A DNA stretch of 23,206 nucleotides from Clostridiales bacterium UBA1740 (GCA_002315715.1 DCHY01000028.1:28933-52138); one strand, 5' to 3'; numbered from the stretch's first letter, positions 8,682 to 16,052 are shown. Notes: generated by a model from the letters alone, not told the origin. Numbers and translations are program-made.

Positions 8682-8782
8682 AAGAGTCTCCTTTGCTTCT
8701 TTCTGTACATATAAGAACCGTTTTTACGCCGAAAACCAAAAATGTAACAGTTTTCGACCAATTATTACAAATTGACATCCAT

Positions 8783-8811
8783 ATTATAGCACATTCACGT
8801 TATTCTGTCAA
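8783..8811 (-). promoter_or_regulatory. parA promoter, consensus sigma-A
   Basis: Read on the minus strand, TTGACA (8811-8806), 17 nt, then TATAAT (8788-8783), preceded by an extended -10 TGC. Both hexamers and the spacing match consensus exactly. The nearest parS site lies 31 bp upstream of the -35. Confidence 0.88.
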
Positions 8812-8841
8812 CAAATATTGTTTAGTTTACCCCACAACCAT

Positions 8842-8857
8842 TGTTTCACGTGAAACA
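8842..8857. promoter_or_regulatory. parS site 1
   Basis: The perfect 16-bp palindrome TGTTTCACGTGAAACA matches the parS consensus bound by ParB/Spo0J. It is the site nearest the parA promoter. All four copies in this cluster are identical. Confidence 0.95.
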
Positions 8858-8902
8858 CGAGATGTTTTTAGTTCAAAACCGCTAAAACGCGCGTTTTTTG
8901 GA

Positions 8903-8918
8903 TGTTTCACGTGAAACA
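8903..8918. promoter_or_regulatory. parS site 2
   Basis: The same perfect 16-bp parS palindrome, exactly 61 bp from site 1. The spacer before it carries an ACGCGCGT-centred AT-flanked stretch (AAAACGCGCGTTTTTT). Confidence 0.95.
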
Positions 8919-8963
8919 TGGTTCTGTTATTTGGTAAAACGCCCCAAAATGGCATTTTAGAGG

Positions 8964-8979
8964 TGTTTCACGTGAAACA
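8964..8979. promoter_or_regulatory. parS site 3
   Basis: The same perfect 16-bp parS palindrome, exactly 61 bp from site 2. The preceding spacer carries CCAAAATGGCATTTTAG, loosely similar to the spacer before site 4. Confidence 0.95.
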
Positions 8980-9066
8980 GTTCGCAAAGAAGCAAGCAAG
9001 GTGAAAAAAGCAGGATTTTTCAGTCAAAACTCCAAAAAATGTAATTTTATTGTAAAAAAACAGCAT

Positions 9067-9082
9067 TGTTTCACGTGAAACA
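9067..9082. promoter_or_regulatory. parS site 4
   Basis: The same perfect 16-bp parS palindrome, 103 bp from site 3. It is the outermost copy seen on this side; no further copy was found in the window. Confidence 0.95.
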
Positions 9083-9163
9083 TACAAATTCGGGCATTTT
9101 ATCACAGTTTTAATGCACGTTTTCCCGTTTTTCGCAATAAGCATAAACCGGGCATAAAAAGGC

Positions 9164-9295
9164 AAAAAGGTGTTATTTACGAGATAAATACATTTGGATT
9201 GAATAGATGCGGCAAATACGATTCAACAACGTATTTTTATCGCCATGTGCTGTTTTTTAATTTATCTGTATTATTTATCCCAAAAACACCAAAAA
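9164..9295. repeat. Nested inverted repeat, MITE-like or structured element
   Basis: Outer arms start GGTGTTATTT (9169) and, on the other strand, GGTGTTTTTG (from 9290). Both arms contain GATAAAT and end in TACA, so they pair imperfectly over about 24 bp around a loop of about 74 nt. Inside is a second hairpin with perfect arms AAATACG (9214-9220) and CGTATTT (9230-9236), extended by GGC/GCC. AAAAA flanks both outer ends as a possible 5-bp target duplication, though the context is A-rich. No transposase is present. A MITE is one reading; a structured RNA or a protein-binding site are others. Confidence 0.4.
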
Positions 9296-9465
9296 TACGT
9301 GTCATTTCTCCCTCAAAATGTCACCCTTTAACGCATTTTTGCGAAGCGTTTTTCAGTTAAACAGATATTCCGTCATTCTGCCGTGTTTTATCCTGCGTTT
9401 CTGCCGTTTCTGCGTTGTATTTTTACAAAAATGTCTTATAAATCGGCGAAAAGAAAAACGTTATC

Positions 9466-9494
9466 TTGCTTTTTTCGTCTCATCCGAGTATAAT
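9466..9494 (+). promoter_or_regulatory. Promoter of histidine-phosphatase gene
   Basis: TTGCTT (9466-9471), 17 nt, then a perfect TATAAT (9489-9494), 22 nt before the start codon. The -35 is weak. AAGGAG follows 6 nt before the ATG. Confidence 0.6.
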
Positions 9495-9516
9495 AGTGGA
9501 AAGATAAGGAGCACTT

Positions 9517-10164
9517 ATGAAAACCATCATTTACTTAGTCAGACACGGAGAGAGCGAAGCCAATATTCAAGGCGTTTTCGCCGGTTCCGCCGAATATTTA
9601 TTAACCGAGCGCGGCATCAAGCAGGCACAAATAACGGCAAGGGTCCTTTCCAAAGCACCGATTGTTGCCATTTATTCTTCTCCGCTCTCCCGCGCACGTA
9701 AAACAGCGGAACCCTTCTCCTCTCTTTTGCATTTGCCCGTCGCGGTAATTGACGGACTGCGCGAAATTTACTGTGGGGAATGGGAGGGCGTTTCATACGA
9801 TAAAATAGCCGAAAACTATCCCGATTTGTTCCCCGAATTATGGTATCACGATTTCGGTGAAGCAACAGCCCCCGGCGGAGAAAGCATCCTTGATGGCGGC
9901 AAAAGATTCTATGGCGCAGTCGAAGAAATCGCAAAAAAGCATCCGGGAGAAGCCGTTTTGATTACGGCACACGCCGGTGTCATTCGCTCCTTCTACGGTA
10001 TGGTTTCGGGCATTTTACCGAAAGATTTAGGCCTTGCGCTCCACTTCCCGACCAACGCATCGTATTCCGTCGTTTCGTATGAAAACGGATGTTTTAAGCC
10101 GATTATTTACTCGGAAGACAGCGAACTCAAAAAGCAGGATATGGTCACGTCCTTAGAAGAATAA
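9517..10164 (+). CDS. Histidine phosphatase family protein (phosphoglycerate mutase-like)
   Basis: Member of the branch-1 histidine phosphatase superfamily, which forms a phosphohistidine intermediate. The 215-residue protein has the catalytic LVRHGES motif (Arg9, His10), SSPLSRARKTA with Arg59, LREIYCGEWEG with acidic Glu83, and TAHAGVIR with His152, so the full catalytic set is present. Its length and the CGEWEG box resemble broad-specificity phosphatases and CobC-type alpha-ribazole phosphatases. No cobalamin genes lie nearby, so the substrate is not assigned. A cofactor-dependent glycolytic mutase is unlikely because the protein is short and lacks that family's insertions. No signal peptide is evident. 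The gene is monocistronic or read with the next gene; no clear terminator was seen between them. Confidence 0.88.
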   Translation: MKTIIYLVRHGESEANIQGVFAGSAEYLLTERGIKQAQITARVLSKAPIVAIYSSPLSRARKTAEPFSSLLHLPVAVIDGLREIYCGEWEGVSYDKIAENYPDLFPELWYHDFGEATAPGGESILDGGKRFYGAVEEIAKKHPGEAVLITAHAGVIRSFYGMVSGILPKDLGLALHFPTNASYSVVSYENGCFKPIIYSEDSELKKQDMVTSLEE

Positions 10165-10189
10165 ACGCGCCGTTTTTCTTTCTCCGTCA

Positions 10190-10241
10190 GCCGTTTGAAC
10201 CCTCTTTGACGCGGGTTTTCACGGTTTGAACGGGATTTGAC
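10190..10241 (+). repeat. Imperfect 21-bp direct repeat
   Basis: GCCGTTTGAACCC-TCTTTGAC (10190-10210) and ACGGTTTGAACGG-GATTTGAC (10221-10241; hyphens only mark the comparison) share most positions at an offset of 31 bp. It lies between two genes. No function is known; it could be a binding site or remnant duplication. Confidence 0.3.
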
Positions 10242-10437
10242 AGCACTTTTCCTGTTTTTTTATGGAGAAAATGGCAATTATTGAATCGAGCCATGCGCCC
10301 GTAAAAGCGAACGGCAAAAAGACCCAAAATCCGGCCGGCGTATCAGCGTTGCAGAGGCAAAAACGTCGCCACAATATAGATGTACAATATTACAATATAA
10401 GATAAATAAGAATTAGATAAAAAAAGGGAGGTAAAAG

Positions 10438-10980
10438 ATGGAAGCGTTTATCGCGGCGATATGTGATTACGTCAAGGAGTCGGTTTTGAAAATCGGGGAT
10501 GACGGTTGCGACATTTCGCTCAATTTTCCGCCGCAGACAATAAAGTCGCTGTTCGGCAATAGAACCATGACGCAAGAGGAATTGTCGGCGGCAGAAGAGC
10601 ATGCAAAAGCCGCGTTTCCGTATGGCGGTCTGTCTTTTCTCCCCTTCAAAGATCTCGTTGTCGTGACGGTTGACGGTGCCGCCGTCCGAAAAATCTGCAG
10701 CCTGCCGAAAACGAAAAAAGACGAGTTTCTTTTAGGTCTTGTCGCTTTGTCGGCAGATACATCGGCAACTTTTCAAACCGTGCGCGCGCTGTTTGAAAAG
10801 TTCGACACGGTATATCGATGGGAAGGCGTCGACGGGGAGTACGACGAAGTGCTTTGTTTTGCACATTTCGACGACTTTTGCTACTGCCTTTCTTACGAGC
10901 CGGGCGGCGTCCACTATCACCGATTGCTCAAAGAAGACTTTGATGCCCTCTACCCCGAAAAAAGAACAAGGATTCCGTAA
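10438..10980 (+). CDS. Unrecognised 180-residue protein
   Basis: I do not recognise the family. The start is well supported by GGGAGG, 7 nt before the ATG. The protein looks cytoplasmic: no signal peptide or membrane segment. The N-terminal half is amphipathic with NFPPQTIKSLFGNRTMTQEEL. The middle has FKDLVVVTVDGAAVRKICSL. The C-terminal half is rich in aromatics and cysteine (CFAHFDDFCYCLSY, then HYHRLL). The Cys and His residues do not form an obvious zinc motif. Just upstream, ACAATAT occurs three times (10371, 10384, 10392) and TACAAT hexamers could serve as a -10. A strong terminator follows immediately, so the gene appears to be the end of its transcript, separate from hrcA. Confidence 0.75.
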   Translation: MEAFIAAICDYVKESVLKIGDDGCDISLNFPPQTIKSLFGNRTMTQEELSAAEEHAKAAFPYGGLSFLPFKDLVVVTVDGAAVRKICSLPKTKKDEFLLGLVALSADTSATFQTVRALFEKFDTVYRWEGVDGEYDEVLCFAHFDDFCYCLSYEPGGVHYHRLLKEDFDALYPEKRTRIP

Positions 10981-11008
10981 AGGACGAAAAATTCGTCCTT
11001 TTCTTTTT
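10980..11008 (+). terminator. Intrinsic terminator of the 180-residue protein gene
   Basis: Perfect 9-bp arms AAGGACGAA (10980-10988) and TTCGTCCTT (10992-11000) around loop AAA, followed by TTCTTTTT. The stem starts on the last base of the stop codon. Confidence 0.85.
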
Positions 11009-11111
11009 GTCAAAACGCCAAAAGCAGCGCGCGCTTTTCAAAGATTTTTAGCACTTGTGTCGGGAAGGTCTTAAATTTTTTTAAAAAATCAAAAATTTTT
11101 GTGTAAAAACC

Positions 11112-11140
11112 TTGACAGAACCCTAAAATAGGAGTATATT
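11112..11140 (+). promoter_or_regulatory. Sigma-A promoter of the heat-shock operon
   Basis: Consensus TTGACA (11112-11117), 17 nt, then TATATT (11135-11140). An AT-rich stretch (about 11072-11105) that could act as an UP element precedes it. The predicted start is about 11147, so CIRCE covers the first transcribed bases. Confidence 0.88.
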
Positions 11141-11153
11141 ATAAGCAAGTTTG

Positions 11154-11180
11154 TTAGCACTCGTTATATGCAAGTGCTAA
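11154..11180. promoter_or_regulatory. CIRCE operator (HrcA binding site)
   Basis: TTAGCACTC (11154-11162), 9-nt spacer, then AAGTGCTAA (11172-11180). This matches the CIRCE consensus TTAGCACTC-N9-GAGTGCTAA at 17 of 18 arm positions. Its place just after the -10 of the hrcA promoter is the classical one. HrcA, encoded by the first gene, would repress the whole operon, with GroE-dependent relief on heat shock in known systems. Confidence 0.95.
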
Positions 11181-11202
11181 ATTCATGTGAGGAGGGATCG
11201 TT

Positions 11203-12291
11203 TTGGAAGATAATCGCCTGACACCGCGAAAAAGACAAATTTTGTACGCCATCGTTGATGCGCACATCAACAACGGAGAGCCGGTCGGCTCAAAGTTTCT
11301 TTCCCAAGACGGCAATATCACCTGTTCCCCTGCCACCATTCGCAACGAGATGGCGGATCTCGAGGACATGGGGTATCTGACACAGCCTCACACCTCGGCA
11401 GGGCGCGTACCGTCCGAGTTGGCGTATCGCTTCTATGCCGACTCGCTGATCCGTCAATACAGTGCCACGCGCAGTGAAATTGATGAAATCAACGAGAAAT
11501 TGCGCAACAAACTGAGTGAAATGGACGCCATTTTGGAAGAAGTGTCCCATCTTGCCGCCAATTTCACCGACTATACCGGCATTGCTTTCAAAACCGGCTC
11601 GGGTTCCATCCGCGTGCGCAAGTACGAAACGGTGTATATCTCGCCGCGTGAGTTCTTGCTCGTTATGATGTTCTCGGACGACGTGGTGAAAGCCAAGACC
11701 GTCAGACTGAATTTCCCCTTGGAGCCGGAAGATCTCTCCCGATTCTCGGAAGCGCTCAACACTTTCCTCGTCAATTTGACGAGCCGGGAGATTTCCATGC
11801 CGGTCATCATGAGAATGGAAGCCGTCATGGGCGCGCAAAGCGCCATGGTGCACCCCGCCATCAAAGTGATTTACGAGTGCATGAACGAAATGGATACCGC
11901 GGATATCAAAATCGACGGTGTCAATAAGCTGTTGCAGTATCCCGAATATGCGGACGTCGACAATCTGCGCGACCTTATCAGCATGATTGAGGAAAAGAAC
12001 ACCCTCGTGGATACCATCACCTCGAACGACGAAGAATCCGACAACGATTTGCACATCTTCATCGGCAAGGAAAGCGACGACGGCGCGATGAGTAAAACGA
12101 CGGTTATCTATAAAAATATCAACATAGGCGGCAAAAAACTGTCGGTTGGTGTCATAGGACCGAAGCGTATGAACTACACAAAAGTCATCGGTATGATAAA
12201 CTCCCTGGCATCCGGCATTGACCGCCTGTTTAACGACGGGCACAGTTTGCCGATGCTCTACCGCTTGGACGGCGAAAATAAAGAACGTTGA
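11203..12291 (+). CDS. hrcA: Heat-inducible transcription repressor HrcA
   Basis: Dimeric repressor that binds CIRCE and controls class I heat-shock genes. The 362-residue protein is slightly longer than the typical 340-350. The N-terminal winged helix shows TPRKRQILYAIVDAHINNGEPVGS, then SPATIRNEMADLEDMGYL and the hallmark QPHTSAGRVPSELAYRFY. The C-terminal domain includes SVGVIGPKRMNYTKVIGMI. The start is TTG at 11203: GGAGGG lies 6 nt upstream and the family's N-terminus begins here. First gene of hrcA-grpE-dnaK-dnaJ and autoregulated through CIRCE. Its stop codon is 8 nt before the grpE start and overlaps the grpE ribosome binding site. Confidence 0.96.
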   Translation: MEDNRLTPRKRQILYAIVDAHINNGEPVGSKFLSQDGNITCSPATIRNEMADLEDMGYLTQPHTSAGRVPSELAYRFYADSLIRQYSATRSEIDEINEKLRNKLSEMDAILEEVSHLAANFTDYTGIAFKTGSGSIRVRKYETVYISPREFLLVMMFSDDVVKAKTVRLNFPLEPEDLSRFSEALNTFLVNLTSREISMPVIMRMEAVMGAQSAMVHPAIKVIYECMNEMDTADIKIDGVNKLLQYPEYADVDNLRDLISMIEEKNTLVDTITSNDEESDNDLHIFIGKESDDGAMSKTTVIYKNINIGGKKLSVGVIGPKRMNYTKVIGMINSLASGIDRLFNDGHSLPMLYRLDGENKER

Positions 12292-12299
12292 GGAACATC

Positions 12300-12863
12300 A
12301 TGTCAGAAGAAATGAAAAAAGCCAAAGGCAAAGATCCGAAAACCGAAGAAAAAAACGAAGAACCGCTTGAAGAAAAACTCAAAGCGGAATTCGATGAAAA
12401 GCCCAAAGAAGACGTAGAAAAGCTGAAAAGCGAAATTGAAAAACTCAAAGCGGAACTGAAAGAAAAAGACGACAGATACCTTCGCATGGCTGCCGAATAC
12501 GACAACTTCCGCAAAAGATCTTCCGCCGAAAAAGACGCGGTTTACGACAACGCCCTTTCCGATACGGTGAAAAAACTTTTGCCGATGATTGATAATTTGG
12601 AAAGAGCCGTAGCCTTCGATGATGGTGAAAAAGTAAAGGAAGGTTTACAAATGACCTTAAAAACGACGGCAACCGTGCTTTCCGACCTTCGTGTCGAGGC
12701 GTTCGGTGCGGTCGGAGAAACCTTTAATCCTGCCCTTCACAATGCGGTTATGCACGAAGAAAACCCGGAAAAAGGGGAAGGCGAAATCGTTGACGTTTTC
12801 CAAAAGGGTTACAAAAAAGGCGATAAAGTTATCCGCTTCGCTATGGTAAAAACCGTGAACTAA
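12300..12863 (+). CDS. grpE: Nucleotide exchange factor GrpE
   Basis: Releases ADP from DnaK and acts as a thermosensor of the chaperone cycle. The 187-residue protein has a highly charged Lys/Glu-rich N-terminus, then a long coiled coil (about residues 30-75, including KLKSEIEKLKAELKEKDD). The family core follows: RMAAEYDNFRKR, LLPMIDNLERA, and the C-terminal head GETFNPALHNAVMHEE and VFQKGYKKGDKVIRFAMVKT. The ATG at 12300 is chosen because GAGG lies 6 nt upstream; a TTG at 12288 overlaps the hrcA stop and is rejected. Translation is probably coupled to hrcA. Confidence 0.96.
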   Translation: MSEEMKKAKGKDPKTEEKNEEPLEEKLKAEFDEKPKEDVEKLKSEIEKLKAELKEKDDRYLRMAAEYDNFRKRSSAEKDAVYDNALSDTVKKLLPMIDNLERAVAFDDGEKVKEGLQMTLKTTATVLSDLRVEAFGAVGETFNPALHNAVMHEENPEKGEGEIVDVFQKGYKKGDKVIRFAMVKTVN

Positions 12864-12930
12864 AACCCTTCGTTTCCATATTCTAAATCAGATAATAAAA
12901 AAACTATATATATCCCGGAGGTAATTTATT

Positions 12931-14772
12931 ATGGGAAAAATTATTGGTATCGACCTTGGTACAACCAACTCTTGTGTCGCCGTATTTGAAGGCGGCGAAC
13001 CTACTGTTATCACCAACCCCGAAGGCGCGAGAACGACGCCTTCCGTCGTTGCGTTTGCTAAATCGGGTGAACGTCTCGTCGGCCAGGTAGCAAAGCGCCA
13101 GGCTGTTGCCAACCCCGACAAAACCATCAGCTCCATCAAACGTGAGATGGGCTCCGATTACAAAGTCAAAATCGACGACAAGTCCTACACGCCGCAGGAA
13201 ATCTCGGCTATGATTCTTCAGAAACTGAAGGCAGACGCCGAAGCTTACCTCGGTGCGAAAGTCACCGACGCCGTCATCACCGTGCCCGCATACTTCACCG
13301 ATGCACAGCGTCAGGCAACCAAAGACGCCGGCAAAATCGCGGGTCTTGAAGTCAAACGTATCATTAACGAGCCGACGGCAGCCGCTTTGGCTTACGGTAT
13401 GGATAAAGAGAACGCCCAGAAAATCATGGTCTTTGACCTTGGCGGCGGTACGTTCGACGTATCCCTTCTCGACATTTCCGACGGCGTTTTCGAAGTTTTG
13501 GCAACTGCCGGTAACAACCGTCTCGGCGGCGACGACTTTGATGCCCGTATCATGAAATGGATGGCAGATACCTTTGCGGCCGAAAACGGCGGTATCAACC
13601 TTTTGAACGACAAGATGGCAACCCAGAGACTCAAAGACGCTGCCGAAAAAGCCAAAATCGAACTTTCCGGCGTGCAGTCCACCGAGATTTCTCTTCCCTT
13701 CATTACGGCAGACGCTACCGGTCCCAAACACTTTGAAGCCACTCTCACCCGTTCTAAATTCAACGAACTGACAAGAGACCTCGTCGATGCCACCATGGGC
13801 CCGACGAAAAAGGTTTTGACAGACGCCGGTATTTCCGCATCCGAAGTCAACAAGGTTCTTTTGGTCGGCGGTTCGACGAGAATTCCCGCCGTGCAGGAAG
13901 CCGTTAAGAACTTTATGGGCAAAGAGCCTTTCAAGGGCATTAACCCCGACGAATGCGTCGCTATCGGCGCCGCTATTCAGGGCGGTGTCCTCGGCGGTGA
14001 CGTCAAAGACGTCCTCCTTCTTGACGTAACGCCTCTGTCCCTCGGTATCGAAACTCTCGGCGGTGTCTTCAACAAAATCATCGACAGAAACACCACCATT
14101 CCCGTAAAAAAGAGCCAGGTTTACTCCACCGCCGCAGACGGTCAGACCTCGGTTGAAATTCACGTGCTTCAGGGCGAACGTGAAATGGCTGCCGGCAATA
14201 CCACCCTCGGCAGATTCATCCTTGACGGCATTCCCGCCGCTCCCCGTGGCATTCCTCAGATCGAAGTCACCTTTGATATCGACGCCAACGGTATCGTAAA
14301 CGTTACCGCAAAGGACAAAGGCACCGGTAAAGAACAGCATATCACCATCACCTCTTCCACCAACATGTCCAAAGACGATATCGAAAAGGCCGTTCACGAG
14401 GCGGAGAAATTCGCCGAGGAAGATAAGAAGATGAAAGAAGCCGTTGAAGTGAAGAACCATGCGGAATCCACCATCTTCCAGCTTGAAAAGAGCATGAACG
14501 AGCTCGGCGACAAGATTACCGACGCCGATAAAGCACCCGTAAACGAGGCTATTAACAAACTCAAAGAAACCTTGAAAAACGGCTCGACCGAAGAAATCAA
14601 GGCAGACACCGAAGCGCTCGAAAAAGCCTTCTATCCCATTGCCGAAAAGATCTACAAAGATCAGCAGGCCGCCGGCGCTAACCCCGGCGCAGGCGCCGAT
14701 AACGCACAGGCAGGCACTGACGCTAACGGCAATTACTACGGCGCAGATTTCGAAGATAAGACTCAACAGTAA
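12931..14772 (+). CDS. dnaK: Molecular chaperone DnaK (Hsp70)
   Basis: ATP-dependent chaperone working with DnaJ and GrpE. The 613-residue protein has the Hsp70 phosphate-1 motif IGIDLGTTNSCV at the start, phosphate-2 motif VFDLGGGTFDVSLLD, adenosine motif VLLVGGSTRIPAVQ, linker DVLLLDVTPLSLGIETLGG, the beta-sandwich substrate-binding domain, and an alpha-helical lid that ends in a Gly/Ala/Asn-rich tail with YYGADFEDK. The length fits the Gram-positive type, which lacks an insertion in the ATPase domain. GGAGG lies 9 nt before the ATG. The 67-nt gap after grpE is AT-rich and holds no evident terminator. A hairpin follows the gene. Confidence 0.98.
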   Translation: MGKIIGIDLGTTNSCVAVFEGGEPTVITNPEGARTTPSVVAFAKSGERLVGQVAKRQAVANPDKTISSIKREMGSDYKVKIDDKSYTPQEISAMILQKLKADAEAYLGAKVTDAVITVPAYFTDAQRQATKDAGKIAGLEVKRIINEPTAAALAYGMDKENAQKIMVFDLGGGTFDVSLLDISDGVFEVLATAGNNRLGGDDFDARIMKWMADTFAAENGGINLLNDKMATQRLKDAAEKAKIELSGVQSTEISLPFITADATGPKHFEATLTRSKFNELTRDLVDATMGPTKKVLTDAGISASEVNKVLLVGGSTRIPAVQEAVKNFMGKEPFKGINPDECVAIGAAIQGGVLGGDVKDVLLLDVTPLSLGIETLGGVFNKIIDRNTTIPVKKSQVYSTAADGQTSVEIHVLQGEREMAAGNTTLGRFILDGIPAAPRGIPQIEVTFDIDANGIVNVTAKDKGTGKEQHITITSSTNMSKDDIEKAVHEAEKFAEEDKKMKEAVEVKNHAESTIFQLEKSMNELGDKITDADKAPVNEAINKLKETLKNGSTEEIKADTEALEKAFYPIAEKIYKDQQAAGANPGAGADNAQAGTDANGNYYGADFEDKTQQ

Positions 14773-14782
14773 AGAAATTCAC

Positions 14783-14820
14783 GGCAAAATGCAAACCATC
14801 CTTTGCATTTTGCCTTCTTT
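14783..14820 (+). terminator. Hairpin between dnaK and dnaJ, likely partial terminator
   Basis: Perfect 13-bp arms GGCAAAATGCAAA (14783-14795) and TTTGCATTTTGCC (14802-14814) around loop CCATCC, followed by TTCTTT. It is inside the operon, so it probably lowers dnaJ transcription relative to dnaK or shields dnaK mRNA from 3' exonucleases. Confidence 0.7.
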
Positions 14821-14829
14821 AAGGAAAAG

Positions 14830-14850
14830 AAGCCAACCATTGGCTTGGAG
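14830..14850 (+). promoter_or_regulatory. Small hairpin abutting the dnaJ ribosome binding site
   Basis: Arms AAGCCAA (14830-14836) and TTGGCTT (14840-14846) with loop CCA sit directly before GGAG (14847-14850) of dnaJ. Stacking against the ribosome binding site could tune dnaJ translation; this is an inference from position. Confidence 0.35.
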
Positions 14851-14855
14851 ATATT

Positions 14856-15998
14856 ATGGCAGATACTAAACGCGATTATTATGAAGTCCTCGGCGTGGAG
14901 AAGAACGCAACGGACGACGCCATTAAAAAGGCATACCGCACCCTCGCCAAAAAATATCACCCGGATATGAACCCGGGCGATAAGGAAGCGGAAGCCAAAT
15001 TTAAGGAAGTCAACGAAGCGTACGCCGTGCTTTCGGACGCCGACAAACGTGCCAAATACGACCAGTACGGTCACGCCGCATTCGATCCTTCCGCCGGCGG
15101 CGGTTCGGGATTCGGCGGTTTTGGCGGATTCGGTGGCGAAGGCTTCGATTTCGGCGACATTTTCTCGTCCTTCTTCGGAGGAGGCGGAACGTCTCGTTCC
15201 CGTACCACGATGGCGGTTGACGGCGACGATATTCTCGCACGCGTCACTATCACCTTTGAGGAAGCGGCGTTCGGCTGCAAAAAAGAAGTATCCTTCAGCC
15301 GTGTGGAGGCTTGTGCCGAATGCGGCGCTACGGGTGCTGCCAAAGGTACGAAGCCCGAGACCTGTCCTGCCTGCCACGGCACCGGCAGAGTAACGGTACA
15401 GCAGCAAACGATGCTCGGCTATATGCAGACGCAGCGTCCCTGCCAGAACTGCCGCGGCACCGGCAAAATCGTCAAAACGCCTTGTAAGAACTGCAACGGT
15501 AAAGGCTACATAAAAATCAATAAAAAACTAGACGTCACCATTCCCGCCGGCATCGATTCCAATCAAAGAATCGTCCTGCGCGGTCAAGGTTCCGCCGGAC
15601 GCAACGGCGGTCAAAACGGTGACCTCGTCATTGAGGTGCGTGTCAAAGAGCACGAGTTCTTCACGCGCGAAGGAAACAACATTTACTGCGACGTTCCCGT
15701 CACCTTTGCCCAGGCTACCCTTGGCGCCGAGATTTCGATTCCCACTTTGGACGGTAAAACCGACAAGTTCAAGATTCCCGAAGGCACCTGCACCGGTACG
15801 AGTTTCACGCTGCGCGGAAAAGGTATCGCCGACATCAACACAAAACGCCGCGGAGACGAAATCGTAACCGTCATCATCGACACGCCGCAGAATCTGTCGC
15901 AAAAACAGAAAGAACTGCTTGAGGCGTTTGCCGCGTCGCTCGGTGAATCCAACAACAAAAAAACAGCCGGTTTCTTCAAAAAACTCTTCAAAAAATAA
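14856..15998 (+). CDS. dnaJ: Chaperone DnaJ (Hsp40, type I)
   Basis: Co-chaperone that delivers substrates to DnaK and stimulates its ATPase. The 380-residue protein has the J domain (residues 5-70) with HPD at 35-37, a Gly/Phe-rich segment (about 82-112), and a zinc domain with four CxxCxGxG repeats (CAECGATG from Cys153, CPACHGTG, CQNCRGTG, CKNCNGKG from Cys210). Two beta-barrel client-binding domains follow. The C-terminus is a basic amphipathic GFFKKLFKK tail. GGAG is 5 nt before the ATG. Last gene of the heat-shock operon, 83 nt after dnaK, and followed by a strong terminator. Confidence 0.97.
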   Translation: MADTKRDYYEVLGVEKNATDDAIKKAYRTLAKKYHPDMNPGDKEAEAKFKEVNEAYAVLSDADKRAKYDQYGHAAFDPSAGGGSGFGGFGGFGGEGFDFGDIFSSFFGGGGTSRSRTTMAVDGDDILARVTITFEEAAFGCKKEVSFSRVEACAECGATGAAKGTKPETCPACHGTGRVTVQQQTMLGYMQTQRPCQNCRGTGKIVKTPCKNCNGKGYIKINKKLDVTIPAGIDSNQRIVLRGQGSAGRNGGQNGDLVIEVRVKEHEFFTREGNNIYCDVPVTFAQATLGAEISIPTLDGKTDKFKIPEGTCTGTSFTLRGKGIADINTKRRGDEIVTVIIDTPQNLSQKQKELLEAFAASLGESNNKKTAGFFKKLFKK

Positions 15999-16001
15999 AA
16001 G

Positions 16002-16044
16002 AAAATCCGTGATAGCGTTTCGCTATCGCGGATTTTTCTTTTTT
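16002..16044. terminator. Bidirectional terminator between dnaJ and the phosphopantetheinyl transferase gene
   Basis: A long stem pairs AAAATCCGTGATAGCG (16002-16017) with CGCTATCGCGGATTTT (16021-16036), with one G-U pair and loop TTT. It is followed by a T-rich run on the plus strand and by TTTTCTTTTA on the minus strand. It lies 3 nt after dnaJ and about 9 nt after the converging gene, so it serves both. Confidence 0.92.
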
Positions 16045-16052
16045 TAATTAAA

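Larger units (their letters stand above)
8682..9516. other. Gene-free centromere-like region between parA and the phosphatase gene
   Basis: These 835 nt contain the parA leader and promoter, four parS sites, a nested inverted repeat (9164-9295), and the promoter of the following phosphatase gene. Short open frames that cross the parS sites have no ribosome binding site or family resemblance and are not called. The region is AT-rich compared with the flanking genes. Confidence 0.75.

Noticed and set aside
8842..9082. Regularly spaced identical palindromes that might suggest a CRISPR array
   Set aside because: The repeats are 16-bp ParB-binding palindromes next to parAB, spacers vary in length and share similarity, and no cas genes are present.
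8968..9165. A 65-codon minus-strand frame overlapping parS sites 3 and 4
   Set aside because: The palindromes explain the conserved sequence, and there is no ribosome binding site.
9318..9701. A 127-codon plus-strand frame overlapping the phosphatase start
   Set aside because: It runs out of frame into the phosphatase gene, whose promoter, ribosome binding site and catalytic motifs are clear.
11290..12243. A 317-codon minus-strand frame opposite hrcA
   Set aside because: Antisense shadow; HrcA on the other strand has complete family motifs and a clear operator and promoter.
12904..14766. A 620-codon open frame on the minus strand opposite dnaK
   Set aside because: Long antisense frames opposite dnaK are a well-known composition artefact. 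The plus strand encodes an unmistakable full-length DnaK, and the antisense frame has no ribosome binding site or recognisable domain.
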